Source: Leishmania mexicana MHOM/GT/2001/U1103
Lineage: Eukaryota > Euglenozoa > Kinetoplastea > Trypanosomatida > Trypanosomatidae
Direction: 5' to 3'
DNA length: 64,000 nt
NCBI RefSeq assembly: GCF_000234665.1
Contig: NC_018321.1
Coordinates: forward strand, 162,594 to 226,593
In this document: one piece after another, positions 10,801-20,073 of the stretch
How the letters are laid out: each line of letters opens with the position of its first letter
How positions within the stretch are numbered: position 1 is the first letter of the stretch
Notes under the pieces: model-generated
Databases searched by the model: none
Seen by the model: the letters and a program-made list of their open reading frames with translations, nothing else
What the model was told of the DNA's origin: nothing
Translations under genes and position numbers: made by a program

Positions 10801-11480
10801 AGCGCGAAAAGTAGGTTGGATGTCTTGCCAATCACCCACAACTGCCCTGTCTCCATGCGGTCACACATCTGCGCCACCAGCCAGTCGCACATTTCTTTTT
10901 CCGTGCACAAGCCGTTCTTGGACGAGGTGAGGGAGACGATGAAGTCGACCAACTTTGCGGGCACCGGTGTCGCGTCGTTCTTCGTCGCTTCCTTGAACGC
11001 GAGGATGCTCTTGGTGCACTGGAAGCGGCGCACCTCGAGCGGAATGCCCTTCGCCGCCACGTCCACCTCGTCCTTCCCGCGCCGCACAGAGGCGCCTGAA
11101 GACTTGACCGAGAATAAGTCGGTGCCTGTGCGCTCGCGCGAAAGGCCGCCGGTTCGCGAGCCGCTCTCGACAGCATCGCCGTCGATGAGGTCCTCTTCCC
11201 GGTCATCGTATACGTTCGCCACCTCATCAGGCCTGCAGGAGAGCAGTTCATCGTTATTCTTTCCTGGGCATATACAGTCAGTGAGGCTGTACGCGCCATC
11301 TAAGTTCGCCGCTGCAGCGGCGGCCGCCGCCTCCAGGTGCTGCATCACGTCGTTCACATCCGCCTCTTCTGACGTCGCCACGGATGTGCCCGAGCCAAGG
11401 CTGCTGCTGCGGTGACGGTGAGGACGCAGGCGACCGCCCTCGCGCACGTCCTGGTTCAAAGATATGGTGAAGTCGTGCAT
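7896..11480 (-). CDS. ANTH domain-protein kinase fusion (STE11-like kinase)
   Basis: 1194 residues from the Met at 11480 (MHDFTISL); a Met at 11555 would add 25 Arg/Ser-rich residues. Residues about 868-1194 are a complete kinase domain: Gly loop GQGSYGKVF near 874, catalytic Lys in AAKELPL, HRDVKPAN near 990, DFG near 1011, APE (MAPECVQG) and a C-lobe ending HHPFF. The wording is closest to MAPKKK/STE11 kinases. The C-lobe carries an insert of about 70 Ser/Thr/Ala-rich residues. Residues about 150-590 resemble an ANTH domain of the AP180/CALM type: KEATKNDATPVPAKL, then W-V-I-G-K-T...LL-RGS-SF, then FIANTAYMEALCEYRF, then long helices. The basic phosphoinositide patch of classic ANTH domains is mostly missing. 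A kinase recruited to clathrin or membrane sites is an inference. SIDER2-like copies flank the gene. Confidence 0.88.
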   Translation of the reverse strand: MHDFTISLNQDVREGGRLRPHRHRSSSLGSGTSVATSEEADVNDVMQHLEAAAAAAAANLDGAYSLTDCICPGKNNDELLSCRPDEVANVYDDREEDLIDGDAVESGSRTGGLSRERTGTDLFSVKSSGASVRRGKDEVDVAAKGIPLEVRRFQCTKSILAFKEATKNDATPVPAKLVDFIVSLTSSKNGLCTEKEMCDWLVAQMCDRMETGQLWVIGKTSNLLFALLWRGSRSFIESVHATGASLFQVSHLVDVIKQTPQGNLSGDRLPGSLQPIKPGAGGRKPARSRGKSTNAVGSNKAVKPLTACFLEQLKQKGTYSKGASSWLSHGNDALPVHIDPILDIPEREISFFIANTAYMEALCEYRFRHPTLDLVRGEILCDSDDCSLSGSACPASDSSSGRATPAAWKELLDDTLELIKTVSVTDPSLLICPTGMAIATIRLRNAVLLYEVACRALVRLVHSILISLRTLVNSVQTESVAPSTTTQTTRAEQPPNITTGSGCSDSSRLADIGAALDSTLSPETALGLVNMHYSAIYQFNCAVRMFKTYCESAQHVSAEVSKKAAAALKLIPEDDFSAFREALTQLQGNDCAKTADAAHTATQPLPHQAANNSDALSPSAAGAAEGQAAEVCSPLSTVAVDGASLPTSATSLFENGAHSTALLDAGVRGALLTLYEFNSAQEGEQPPMWIRQVDVVCALFDEKEAAILRRIFQDGLDGLWSQWRDFTNNALAATDKALMMTYESTSPGAKRENSGVQGVVSSDGSAPESGGQHGSYGDATAQSPVHALRSPGSGLQCSAVTGFGSSDKMDFASPSISSANNSSVSIAGVEKSAERSIEALLQAEDVVVICNEECSCNDTLKLIDRFQILMDVPLGQGSYGKVFRAWDEVTGCYLAAKELPLDSSKAYSVAVREVLQEYTVLTELSHPNIVRVVAFMVMKETARIYMEWMPSGSLQDVLRHHPRGVLREGVVRRYARDVVSGLAYLHSRGVIHRDVKPANMLLSSDGTVKLTDFGTSLVLSDNNRTMKSNALAGTAAYMAPECVQGTYSSASDIWSFGCSVVQLLTGQMPWYNAQTGSSPEPIALLFKIGCLDDTTHLERPHDPLMTTLTATNITAEASASFDATLSNSNTASMTGSFASTFSKSFRVASPATTMTSPTEISQELINMLNAIFVVDRKKRPSARELMHHPFFKLM

Positions 11481-13129
11481 GGTCGACTCTCGACGCCTAC
11501 TTTTCACAGTCTCTACTTCAATGAGCGACGAGCACGCGCATGTGCGCACCAGCACGAGTGCGTATTGTTATGCACTCGTTGCACGTCTCCGCAAGAGCGC
11601 CGTTGATGTGGTGGCTCCGGTCCCCCTTTTCAGATCAGCCGCGCACGCGCACGACAGCAGCGTCGAGTTTTTCGTTAGAGGGAAAACACGGTGGAAGAGA
11701 GAGACGAGTTGTAACGCCACAACGCGCAGTACAACTGTAAAATAGTGAGGAGGTGGGGGGAGGCAGAGCCACAGACAGGGAGGGAGGGGGGATGGGGAAG
11801 GTAACGAGAAGCGCGTGCACGTGGGGAGAAGTCCGTGTGTTTAACCAAGGCAAGAACCAACAACAGTAAAGGGAGGGAAATAATACAGTCGAGGCGAGCA
11901 CCCCCTCCACACCCACACACACTCGACACAATACCGAAGAAACGTGGGCTGTAGGGGCAGACAGTGAGAAGGGGGAAGGGGAGGGAGGCAGACGGAGGGA
12001 AGGGGGTAAAATAATACAGAAAGAACGCGACAGCGACTGCACAGCCAAAACAACTAAAACGTAGCCGACAATAAGTGCGGGCGTGGATGCGTATGAGGTA
12101 CAGAGTGCTGACAGACGGCGGGAGAGGCTGAGGTGCACCGCCGTGCAATGATATCGCAGGCCGACCCAACCTTCGCAACGACGACGCTCTCCACGTGCGC
12201 TGAGGTGCCACACGCAGGAGCTCAATATCCAGTCTTCGCTGTACCTCTCCTTGGCGTAGATCCCGAAAGCACACGCGGATAAACCAAAAAAAGAAAGAGA
12301 GACACACACACACGGAAGACACGCAAGATTACTTCAACGCTCACTCGTCGCTGTAGCTGTGGCGCCTGCTGCACGCCAGCAGCGAAACACAAAGAAAAAC
12401 GCGAACTCCCCCGAAATATGTACGCGCGTGTGTATGTAGCCGGAGCGCATACACACACGCGAAGCGGGAAAAATAAAAGAGAGAGAACGAAAACGACGTT
12501 GACGAGAGAATTGACCTCCTTGTACACGTACGCCTCTGCCACACCTCACCCTAGTAGAGCGCGCGCGTGTGTGGAGGTGTGGGGGGAGGGGTGGGGAGGG
12601 TACGGGTTTGGCAAAAGAAGGGGAGAGTGAAGGCCGAGCGTACACTCTGGTGCGCACACACACACACGCTCAAACAAGCAAGCAGGAAAGACACCGCGGC
12701 AGCGACAGCAGGAGAAGGAGGGGGGGGAACACGATTGGCGAGTTCAAAGTACACCAGGGAGAACAACAGCAAAAAGCTAGCAGCGGGAGCAGCACCAACA
12801 CTCAAGAAAAGAATGAGGGGAGGGGGGAGGTAGCAGTGGTGCACACACGCACACACACCGAGAGAGAAGAGTGAGCGATGCAACGAGGCCAGCACCGAGA
12901 CCAGAATCGACAACAGGAAAAGACGGCGTGAGAGAGAGAAAGTATGACGGGGTGAGTGGGAAGGGCAAAGACCACAGCGAGTAAATAATGAAAAAAAACG
13001 AAGGTGAGCCTCTCTATTCAGGCGTGTGTGCGTGCTTGGGGGAGAAGGGGGAGGTGGAGAAGGATTGCAGAGGTGTACGGGTGGGTGACGGGCTAGCAGC
13101 TATGCGTGTACCTCCGAAAGCAGAAGCAC

Positions 13130-13145
13130 ATATATATATATATAT
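13130..13145. repeat. (TA)n tract
   Basis: Sixteen alternating T and A bases, standing out in GC-rich sequence. Similar tracts occur at 15297-15315, 21091-21106, 23032-23046 and 30536-30548, always between genes. Confidence 0.85.
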
Positions 13146-13269
13146 GTATAGCTATATAAAAGAATAAAAGAGTGGGAGAAATCGCTTTGCCTCGTCAGTG
13201 TGCGGTTCACTTTTTTCCGTTTTCCCCCGTGATGTTGTTTGTGGCGTTTTTCGTTGTTCGAATGTACCT

Positions 13270-13284
13270 GGGGGGGGGGGGGGG
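13270..13284. repeat. G15 homopolymer
   Basis: Fifteen consecutive G bases on the plus strand (C15 in the predicted transcript), 28 bases before the long GT repeat. Confidence 0.9.
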
Positions 13285-13306
13285 TTGTGCGGTGGCGATG
13301 ACGCAC

Positions 13307-13311
<5 letters not shown>

Positions 13312-13392
<81 letters not shown>
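13312..13392. repeat. (GT)40 microsatellite
   Basis: An uninterrupted GT repeat of 81 bases, equal to a (CA)40 run in the minus-strand transcript. Likely length-variable between strains and able to adopt Z-DNA. It makes false open frames (poly Cys-Val and Thr-His) on both strands. Confidence 0.95.
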
Positions 13393-13395
<3 letters not shown>

Positions 13396-13685
13396 CTATC
13401 CAACATGCGCACACGTTGGCACACGGTCTGGGGTCGTCAGGGACTTGCAACACACGCTGCGCGGAGAGCTCGAACGAGTGATTCGATTTCTCTTCTGCCG
13501 CCTTCTCCTATTTTTCGTTTTGTTTTTTCACGTTGCGTTGCGGTGGCACCCGCGAGACACCAACACGACGCAGCACCGGCGCTTCACGCCACAGCACACC
13601 ACGACGCAGCAGCGAGAGTGGGTTTTCGCCGTCCTCTGCGGATAGTTGTCGTCGTTGTGGGTTCCTATTTCGTGTCCTGTGGGGC

Positions 13686-13702
13686 GGGGGGGGGGGGGGG
13701 GG
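13686..13702. repeat. G17 homopolymer
   Basis: Seventeen consecutive G bases preceded by GGGGC. The exact length is an easy place for assembly error. Confidence 0.9.
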
Positions 13703-14017
13703 ATGATGCTTGGTGAGGCTCGCAGGCGCTTGCACACACTGCGGTGCGGGATACTGGCCTGTCGTGGCGGCGATAGCCAAGACTGATCCCGCGCTCGTTA
13801 TCACGTGATGACGTATATAAGGAAAGTGTGCACGCACATGCGCGGATGTGGAATTAAGTGTGGAGGAGGAGGCGGGGGTGGGACAGAGAGAGAAGATAAG
13901 CGAGGAAAAAGCGAACAGTGTATCTGGAAAAGTAAGAGATGAGTGCGGGTGTGGGCGTGCAGCGCACGGAGAGCAAGAGGGACATGACTTTTTCTACTCC
14001 AATGTGAGCCCACTCCG

Positions 14018-14577
14018 CTGCCAGGCAACGCGCAGTCCACACCTCCGCCCTCCAGCCTCCCCGGCCCTGCCACAGGCCAGCCGTCGCGTGGCGCGACGCA
14101 GCCCTAGACACACGCCGGTACAGCAATGCGCCAGCTCCGCCACCGGCGCACGGCCTCGCCATCGAGCTCCACCCACACCCCACTCCGCAGGCCGCCTCAC
14201 AGCCGCTCCCGCCATGCCGGCCACCGCCCCTCGTGCACCCTCCCCCCCCGCCTCGCGGTGGCGCAGGCTCCCTCCACCAGTGGGCAGCGAGGGCCGCGTG
14301 ACAGATGCCTTCGAGCCACGCTGGCGCTCTGCTTGTCACGGCGGCGGCACAAGCGTGCTCGCGGTCGCAGGTCGCTCCGACGCCACGCCATCCACCACCT
14401 GACCGCCGACACCAGTCGCCGTGCATCGCTCTGACCCCCGCACGTCGTCGGTGCTCGACCCTCGTCCCGGCCACGAGCGGCTCGGCATTTGGCTGGGGGT
14501 AGGGCAGGGGCGGGACTGCCTGGCTTTCTCCCGCACGGAGAGGAGAGTGGGGGTGTGCTGGGGCGGTGTGGCCCCCT
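14018..14577 (-). mobile_element. SIDER2-like retroposon, copy B
   Basis: Second copy of the block at 7088-7670, in the same orientation and about 99% identical over the shared 541-543 bases. Compared with copy A it lacks about 22 bases near its right end (CCCTGTGAGGCC... is missing before CGGTGTGGCC) and has no clear A tail at its left end. It lies about 810 nt downstream of the RING-gene stop codon, so probably in that 3' UTR. With copy A it forms a direct repeat around the kinase gene with a 6930-bp offset. Confidence 0.75.
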
Positions 14578-15386
14578 ACCCCGTCATCAGAGGGCAGGGG
14601 ATTTAAAAAAAGTTCAAAGGTTGATGGAGAAGGAGGTTAGCTCTTCTGTTGTTAGGCGCTGCCGACAAGGATGATGACACACTGCGTGTGGACCGCACCC
14701 ACCACTCTGATAAGCTGCAGCGGCAAAGGTGCGCACACACACACACAAGGTCAGCAGAAAGACGACGACAACAACGAAAGGGAGTGAGAGCGGCCTTTTG
14801 GCTACTTACTGGTCGCTCCATCGATGCATCTACGCGCAACCGACGAGCACGCATGCGGCCTGCATCGCTGGAAGAGGGCGGTAGAACAGCAAAACAAGGC
14901 CACCGTATTCTCTTAGTGGTATGCGAGTCGTTGCTTTCTGCACCCGCCCGCCTGCCACTTTCTCAAGATCAACTCGCTCACCTCCACATCCACGATGCCA
15001 CGACCCCGCCGCGGCTTCTCTGGCATCGCGCCATACGGATGCACTGGCAAGCAAGGGAGACGGGAAAGTACGATGCACAAAAGGAAAAGGATACGCCGAG
15101 GTTGGGTGAGGCAGAGAAAATAGGAAAAGCCTGCGTGCGTGTGTGTGCGTGCAAGAGAGAGAGGCCGGCAGGGAATACGTACAAGGGCAAGCGTTCACAG
15201 AAAGACGCACACGCACTCGTCACGCATCCGCGTGCACTTCGCTCGATCTCGCGGGTCTTACTTGCCGCCCCTTGACTTGCTTTACTGTCCATATAGATAT
15301 ATATATATATATATTACCATATTATGATGGCTGTGAAGCAATACATGCTTCTGCCCCCACCACCACCACCACTCCATCACTGCCTC
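14578..15386. other. 3' flank of the RING gene
   Basis: About 0.8 kb that probably forms the proximal 3' UTR of the RING gene. It contains a (TA)n tract at 15297-15315, 72 bases from the stop codon. No gene seen. Confidence 0.45.
15297..15315. repeat. (TA)n tract
   Basis: About 19 alternating A/T bases just downstream of the RING-gene stop codon, within its probable 3' UTR. Confidence 0.85.
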
Positions 15387-18300
15387 TCAAGGCACGCCAG
15401 GGGAGGCTGCCGCCATCACCCTTTCCCCTGCCGTGGCATCCCGGGTGAGGGCAAAGCCTGGCATCACGCCGTAGAAGGCCTCACAGGCCGCAATATTTGT
15501 GGCATTGTGGTACGCACCATCGCTCGTCAAAATCGTCCCCACTGTAATGGCGCACCCGCCGCCCCACTCCCGCGCCCATGCGCCGCGCCCCTTGGTGACC
15601 TCGTCAGCCGGCACCCGCAGTATGAGCTTGTACACGTTCGTCCTCATCATTGCATCGGCGTCTGTGAGGGGTGGCATGTACTCGCTGCGCCGGCACACGG
15701 GGCAGCCGTTGTTCTCGTTCACCTCGCCGTCTACGACAGCAGGCTTGTAGTGGTAATGCGAGCCGATGCATTCAACATGGAAGCAATGGCCGCACAGGGT
15801 GCGCAGCACCGGCAGAGGACTGTGCAGCAGCTGGAGACAAATCGGGCACACGTCCGCTTCATCGATCAGGTGGTCATCCGCCATGCCAGCCGCAAGCGCA
15901 TGCTGGCTTGCCATCGCGGCGGCATCCGCGGCGGCGGCAGTGTCGCCACACCCATCCGTCTCCGTCAAGAGGCTGCTGATATTGGTGACGGAGCAGCGCT
16001 GTTTCCAGTCCTGTGGAGGCACAGGCAGACTCGCATGCACGTCGGCGGTCAGCTCCATCTCCTCGGAGAGCATCGGGCACGCAGCGCTCAGCTCGGCCAG
16101 CCGATCCACAGGAAGGACCCAGCCGACGGGCATCACGCCGTACGGTGAAACGCCCATGACCACCTCCACCGTCATGTCACCCTCACTCTCCCCGCAGGCG
16201 AACGCGCGCACGGAGTGCACCCTCACCTTGGAGAGGCGACCAAAGGCAAAGGGAACGCGCAGATGCGGGTTGGGGTGCACTGCGCGCAGCAGCCGCATCT
16301 CGCTGCTCTTGTAGTAATAGTAGCTACATGCAACGCATACATCGTACCCGATGCAGCCCTCGTACTCCAGTACCACCTCGCTGCGCACGCCGCTGTCGAG
16401 CACAGCTTGGAAGCTGACACGACGCTCCGTCACGCAGCACATGTCGCACTGCACGCCGCCGAGGGAGAAAATGATCGGGTTGCTGAGTTGCAGGCGAAAC
16501 GCGTTTGTGGGGTTGATAAGCACCGTCAGTTCGCCCCCGCGCGGGTCATAGGTCGGCGATGCCCAGTGCTTCACGATTACCTTCTCTGCCGCATGCAGCG
16601 CACGTGGGTCATGATCGCCCTTCTCATCTTGCTTCACGGCCGGCATCTCCGTGAGGGGCAGCTGCATCAGCTCCGTGATCAGCTCCAGCTCCTTCTGCGA
16701 CAGAGAGGGTGCCAGGCGGCAGAACCCGTCGTTGAAGGTACGGCGCTCCGGCTGCTCGATGCACGGAAGCAGCGCACCCACACCCTTCCCTGGCACTGTG
16801 TCCGCCACCAAGCGTGCAAGAGGTGTGCTGCACGGCGCCGGGCTCCGCACAAACTCGTATGCCATCGTGATGGCGTCCTCACCGCGAGTTTGTGGCCCCA
16901 GAAACACCTGCTGCGGCGGCACGTTGGCGCTGTTAGGGCCGACGGCGGCCTCGGTGCCCTCATCTTCGCTGTCGTCGTTGCCTTCATCCCGGGAGTTGCC
17001 ATCGTCAGTCATGATGCTTTCCGCATCCACCGCCGACGACGACGACCGTGCCGTGGTGGAGCTTTCAACATCCACTTCGCCCGGAGCGCCTGCGCGACGC
17101 CCCACCGTTGCCGGCGCCTCAGGAGGCACCATCATGAGCGTCACCAGATGCCCGTTCGCTTCCCCCAGCCACTTGTTGAGAAACTGCCGGAGCTGCTCCT
17201 CCCGGTCGTCCGCCCACTGCGCCCTCAAATTCAGCGGATAGCGTGGCCATGTCAGCACACAGCGGCAGATGCGCACAACCTCGGCTGCGGCCTGCTTGAC
17301 CTGGGCTACCGACACGGAGCCTTGGATGATGATGGACGCGTAGCACGAGAAGAAGAAATTATGGATGCTGTCACGCAAGCGAAAGGCGTTGTCCGGCAGC
17401 CCCACACGTATGCTCCGCTTCACCTCCCTCGAAATATAAAAGCCCTCTAACTCCTCCCCATCACCCTCCTCGTCATCATCGATGCTGCTTCCCACGTGTT
17501 TCAGCTCTCCTTCGCTGGCAGAGGCGGCGGCACCGTCCTCGTGTGCCCCTGTTGCCGCCGTCTCGCAGCTGCCGCGGGAAGTATATGAGAAGGCCCGCGC
17601 AGCAGCGTCAGAGAGCGCCGCATCGACGCCCCCTGTGCCTTCTTGCGCAGCACGGTTGCGCAAGTACTGGCAACGCTGCTCCACCCGCTTTCGCCGTACC
17701 GCCATGTAGTAGATTAAGGTGTGCACGGCACGAAAGTAGTCCTCCATCTGCTCCCCGAACAGCTTCGCTCCTATGCAGATGAACTGTTGCAACCACTCGC
17801 TCGGGGCCTGATCGTACAGCTCGAGCTGCCGCACACGCTCCCTCTTCTCATGATCCGCATCGCTCGACAGCGACGATGCTGCTGTGCTCGACGCTGAAGA
17901 GGTGTGGCAAGCATCGCACCCGTCCCATGGCTGGGAGGACGCTCTGCGTCGCTGCTCTGAGCCCGTGCTCCGGTATAGCCGCCGCCCATGTGTTTTGGCA
18001 GGCTCCCCTGACGCATCACATGTCGAAGCAGCCTCGGACCGCAGCAGCAAATCGCCACTTGGAAGCGACGCAGGCGACACAAACCCACTGCCCTCACGGA
18101 GGCTTCCGCGGCTGGCGGGGAGATGGGAAGCTTGATCCGCTGGTGACGTGGCCGCTGTTGATTGAGCCGCTCCGTCACCATCGACCCTCTCAGATGCGGC
18201 GGCGGGCGTGGAAAACCGCGATGACGACGCGGCAACCTCATCCGCGGCAGCAATGGCCCCGGCGTCCCCTGCGGTTCCCGTGCCGGAGCCTGTGTGACGA

Positions 18301-18554
18301 CTCCTCTCGGCACACGCCTCATCGTCGTCGTCGTCCTTGTCCTCCTCGGACGAATCGCTCTCTGAGACGGAGATGTCGATCACCTCACCCAAGAGACGGC
18401 GGTTCCGACGATCGAGCCTCTTCTTCTGCTCGAGATGGATGTCGTCCGGAAGCGACGCCAGCAGCGCTCGCGCTGCCCGGAGCGCGTTGATGAGCTCGTC
18501 GCCTGTGTAGGAAATCTCGCCCACGGCGTCGCGAAACGCCTCGGCGAAGTTCAT
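15387..18554 (-). CDS. RING-H2 protein with ZZ-like zinc cluster, probable E3 ubiquitin ligase
   Basis: 1055 residues starting MNFAEAFRDAV. Near the C-terminus (about 902-962) CPIC, then LCGHCFHVEC, then CPVC give the Cys/His order of a RING-H2 (C3H2C3) finger, the E2-binding module of many E3 ligases. Around 700-742, CDMC followed by CIGYDVCVAC matches the Cys spacing and the Y-D-x-C signature of ZZ-type zinc fingers, so a second zinc site is likely. The N-terminal region holds an acidic Ser-rich stretch (SVSESDSSEEDKDDDDDEA) and long low-complexity spacers. A segment from about residue 380 (GLPDNAFRLRDSIHNFFF) and the region 590-860 look folded but match no family I know. Ubiquitin ligase activity follows from the RING; substrates and location are unknown. 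Confidence 0.85.
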   Translation of the reverse strand: MNFAEAFRDAVGEISYTGDELINALRAARALLASLPDDIHLEQKKRLDRRNRRLLGEVIDISVSESDSSEEDKDDDDDEACAERSRHTGSGTGTAGDAGAIAAADEVAASSSRFSTPAAASERVDGDGAAQSTAATSPADQASHLPASRGSLREGSGFVSPASLPSGDLLLRSEAASTCDASGEPAKTHGRRLYRSTGSEQRRRASSQPWDGCDACHTSSASSTAASSLSSDADHEKRERVRQLELYDQAPSEWLQQFICIGAKLFGEQMEDYFRAVHTLIYYMAVRRKRVEQRCQYLRNRAAQEGTGGVDAALSDAAARAFSYTSRGSCETAATGAHEDGAAASASEGELKHVGSSIDDDEEGDGEELEGFYISREVKRSIRVGLPDNAFRLRDSIHNFFFSCYASIIIQGSVSVAQVKQAAAEVVRICRCVLTWPRYPLNLRAQWADDREEQLRQFLNKWLGEANGHLVTLMMVPPEAPATVGRRAGAPGEVDVESSTTARSSSSAVDAESIMTDDGNSRDEGNDDSEDEGTEAAVGPNSANVPPQQVFLGPQTRGEDAITMAYEFVRSPAPCSTPLARLVADTVPGKGVGALLPCIEQPERRTFNDGFCRLAPSLSQKELELITELMQLPLTEMPAVKQDEKGDHDPRALHAAEKVIVKHWASPTYDPRGGELTVLINPTNAFRLQLSNPIIFSLGGVQCDMCCVTERRVSFQAVLDSGVRSEVVLEYEGCIGYDVCVACSYYYYKSSEMRLLRAVHPNPHLRVPFAFGRLSKVRVHSVRAFACGESEGDMTVEVVMGVSPYGVMPVGWVLPVDRLAELSAACPMLSEEMELTADVHASLPVPPQDWKQRCSVTNISSLLTETDGCGDTAAAADAAAMASQHALAAGMADDHLIDEADVCPICLQLLHSPLPVLRTLCGHCFHVECIGSHYHYKPAVVDGEVNENNGCPVCRRSEYMPPLTDADAMMRTNVYKLILRVPADEVTKGRGAWAREWGGGCAITVGTILTSDGAYHNATNIAACEAFYGVMPGFALTRDATAGERVMAAASPGVP

Positions 18555-19889
18555 TTGTGTTAATGTAAAGGTGGAGGGAGGGGGGAGAAGGCGACACCCA
18601 CTCGCTCACACACACACACCTATGCACACACGTTGGCCCATTCAAGGGCACGGGAGGAGGGGGAGCAAGCAAAAGCCGATGTCGGTGTGCAATGGGCCGC
18701 GACGCGGATCGCACAACAACGGTCCACAGCGGCACCTGATGACGGTGACGGCGACAACGAACACAGAAATATATGTATAAGCCGCACGAGGTGGAGGAGG
18801 GTGGAAGAGTTCCCAGGCGGCCTCGAAGCTGAGAGAGCGCGCGCTCGCTCGCGCCCTTTTGTGTTGTCTATCTTGAATGGGTCAGTGCTCAGGTGAAAAA
18901 AAACGCGAGCGGTTTTCTCTGTGTGCGTGTGTGTGTGTATGGGTATGGCTGCTCGGCCGGGGGTGACGGAGAGAGCGAGAGTCCGCAGAGAGAGGGTAAG
19001 TGGGTGATCCTTTACCAGTGGCAACACACACCTAACAAGAAGAGAGAGCGCCCCGCTGGCTGCGGGGGGGGGGAAGAATTCAGATAGCCCAGGAGCACGC
19101 AAGAGGCAGCTTTCATTGTCAGATAGGGAGAAGAATGACGCGTAGCTGTTGTCTTCTCTTCATGCAACGTGCGTGCCAAACACGTGCACTGGCGCATCAA
19201 CGGTGTTGCATGGGTGTGTGTGTGTGTGTGTGCGGTGAGAGTCCGCGGTGCCACAATCTCGCAGAGGTCACACACACGCACACGCAATAAAGTAAGAGAA
19301 GCTCTACAAGTCGGAGAGCATGTAGGCAGACGACGCACAGAGGGAGAGACACACCAGACACACACACACGCACTTCGCTGGCACTATGCACGACACGTCC
19401 CAGATAAGCACACACACACACATACACGTGTGCGCGCGTGTGTGTGTGTGTGTGGGGGCGCGCGGGCGTGCGTGTGTCGGTGGTTTTCAACTGTTTCGAC
19501 GACGGGACAGTGCAACAGCAAAAAATCTTAAAAAGAAAAGAACGAAGCCCAATGGAGACGTCGCGAGCGACCTGTCCCGCCCCTCCCTCCGTCTCTCCCT
19601 TCCCTCTTCAGCCAGCAATGCTCCCCCCCCCCGCCCTGCGCCGCCGCCGCCGCCGCCCTTCCAGGAAGGACGGAGAGCGAGGGAGAGCACGCACACCCGC
19701 ACTACTTCTTCTTGTTTTGATGTGCCATCGCTCTCCCCTGCCGCCGTCTGCGCTTCGACACCATCCTACCCACCATCGATGACCGGCAGGAGTGTTAGCT
19801 GACACACACGCACATGTAAATGTATGTATGCATGTGTACTCTGGGAGAGAGGAGAGAGGCTTCATTGCACGACTCATTGGCTCGTGGTC

Positions 19890-20073
19890 TCCTCTTAGCG
19901 CTTGCTGCTGCTGCTGCTGCTGCTTGGGCGCGGGTATCTGCGCGCGCGTGAGTGTGTGTGTGATGGTGGTGTCGCTACGAAGAAGATAAAAAGTACAAGT
20001 GGCCCGGTATCGCCTACGCCTCACTTCGACTTCGCAGCAGCAGCAGCAGCAGCAGCAGCAAGCGCTAAGAGGA
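19890..20073. repeat. 34-nt perfect inverted repeat with CTG/CAG arms
   Basis: The left arm 19890-19923 (T, CCTCTTAGCGCTTG, then CTG units) is the exact reverse complement of the right arm 20040-20073 (CAG units, CAAGCGCTAAGAGG, A). The spacer is 116 bases. The non-repeat part (CCTCTTAGCGCTTG) is matched as well as the triplet part, so this is not just chance pairing of CTG with CAG. It could fold into a long stem in DNA or RNA. Confidence 0.85.

Larger units (their letters stand above)
11481..14017. other. Intergenic region upstream of the ANTH-kinase
   Basis: About 2.5 kb of low-complexity DNA, purine-rich on the plus strand (for example 11744-11810 and 11940-12010), giving polypyrimidine tracts in the transcript suited to trans-splicing for the kinase mRNA. 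It contains the long GT repeat and two long G runs listed separately. I see no gene; frames through the repeats encode only Cys-Val or Thr-His runs. Confidence 0.5.

Noticed and set aside
13172..13716. Plus-strand frames through the GT repeat
   Set aside because: Poly Cys-Val translation of a microsatellite.
16215..17450. 411-codon plus-strand frame
   Set aside because: Antisense shadow of the RING gene, His/Arg-rich, with no independent support. Similar shadows lie opposite the kinase, methyltransferase and giant-protein genes.
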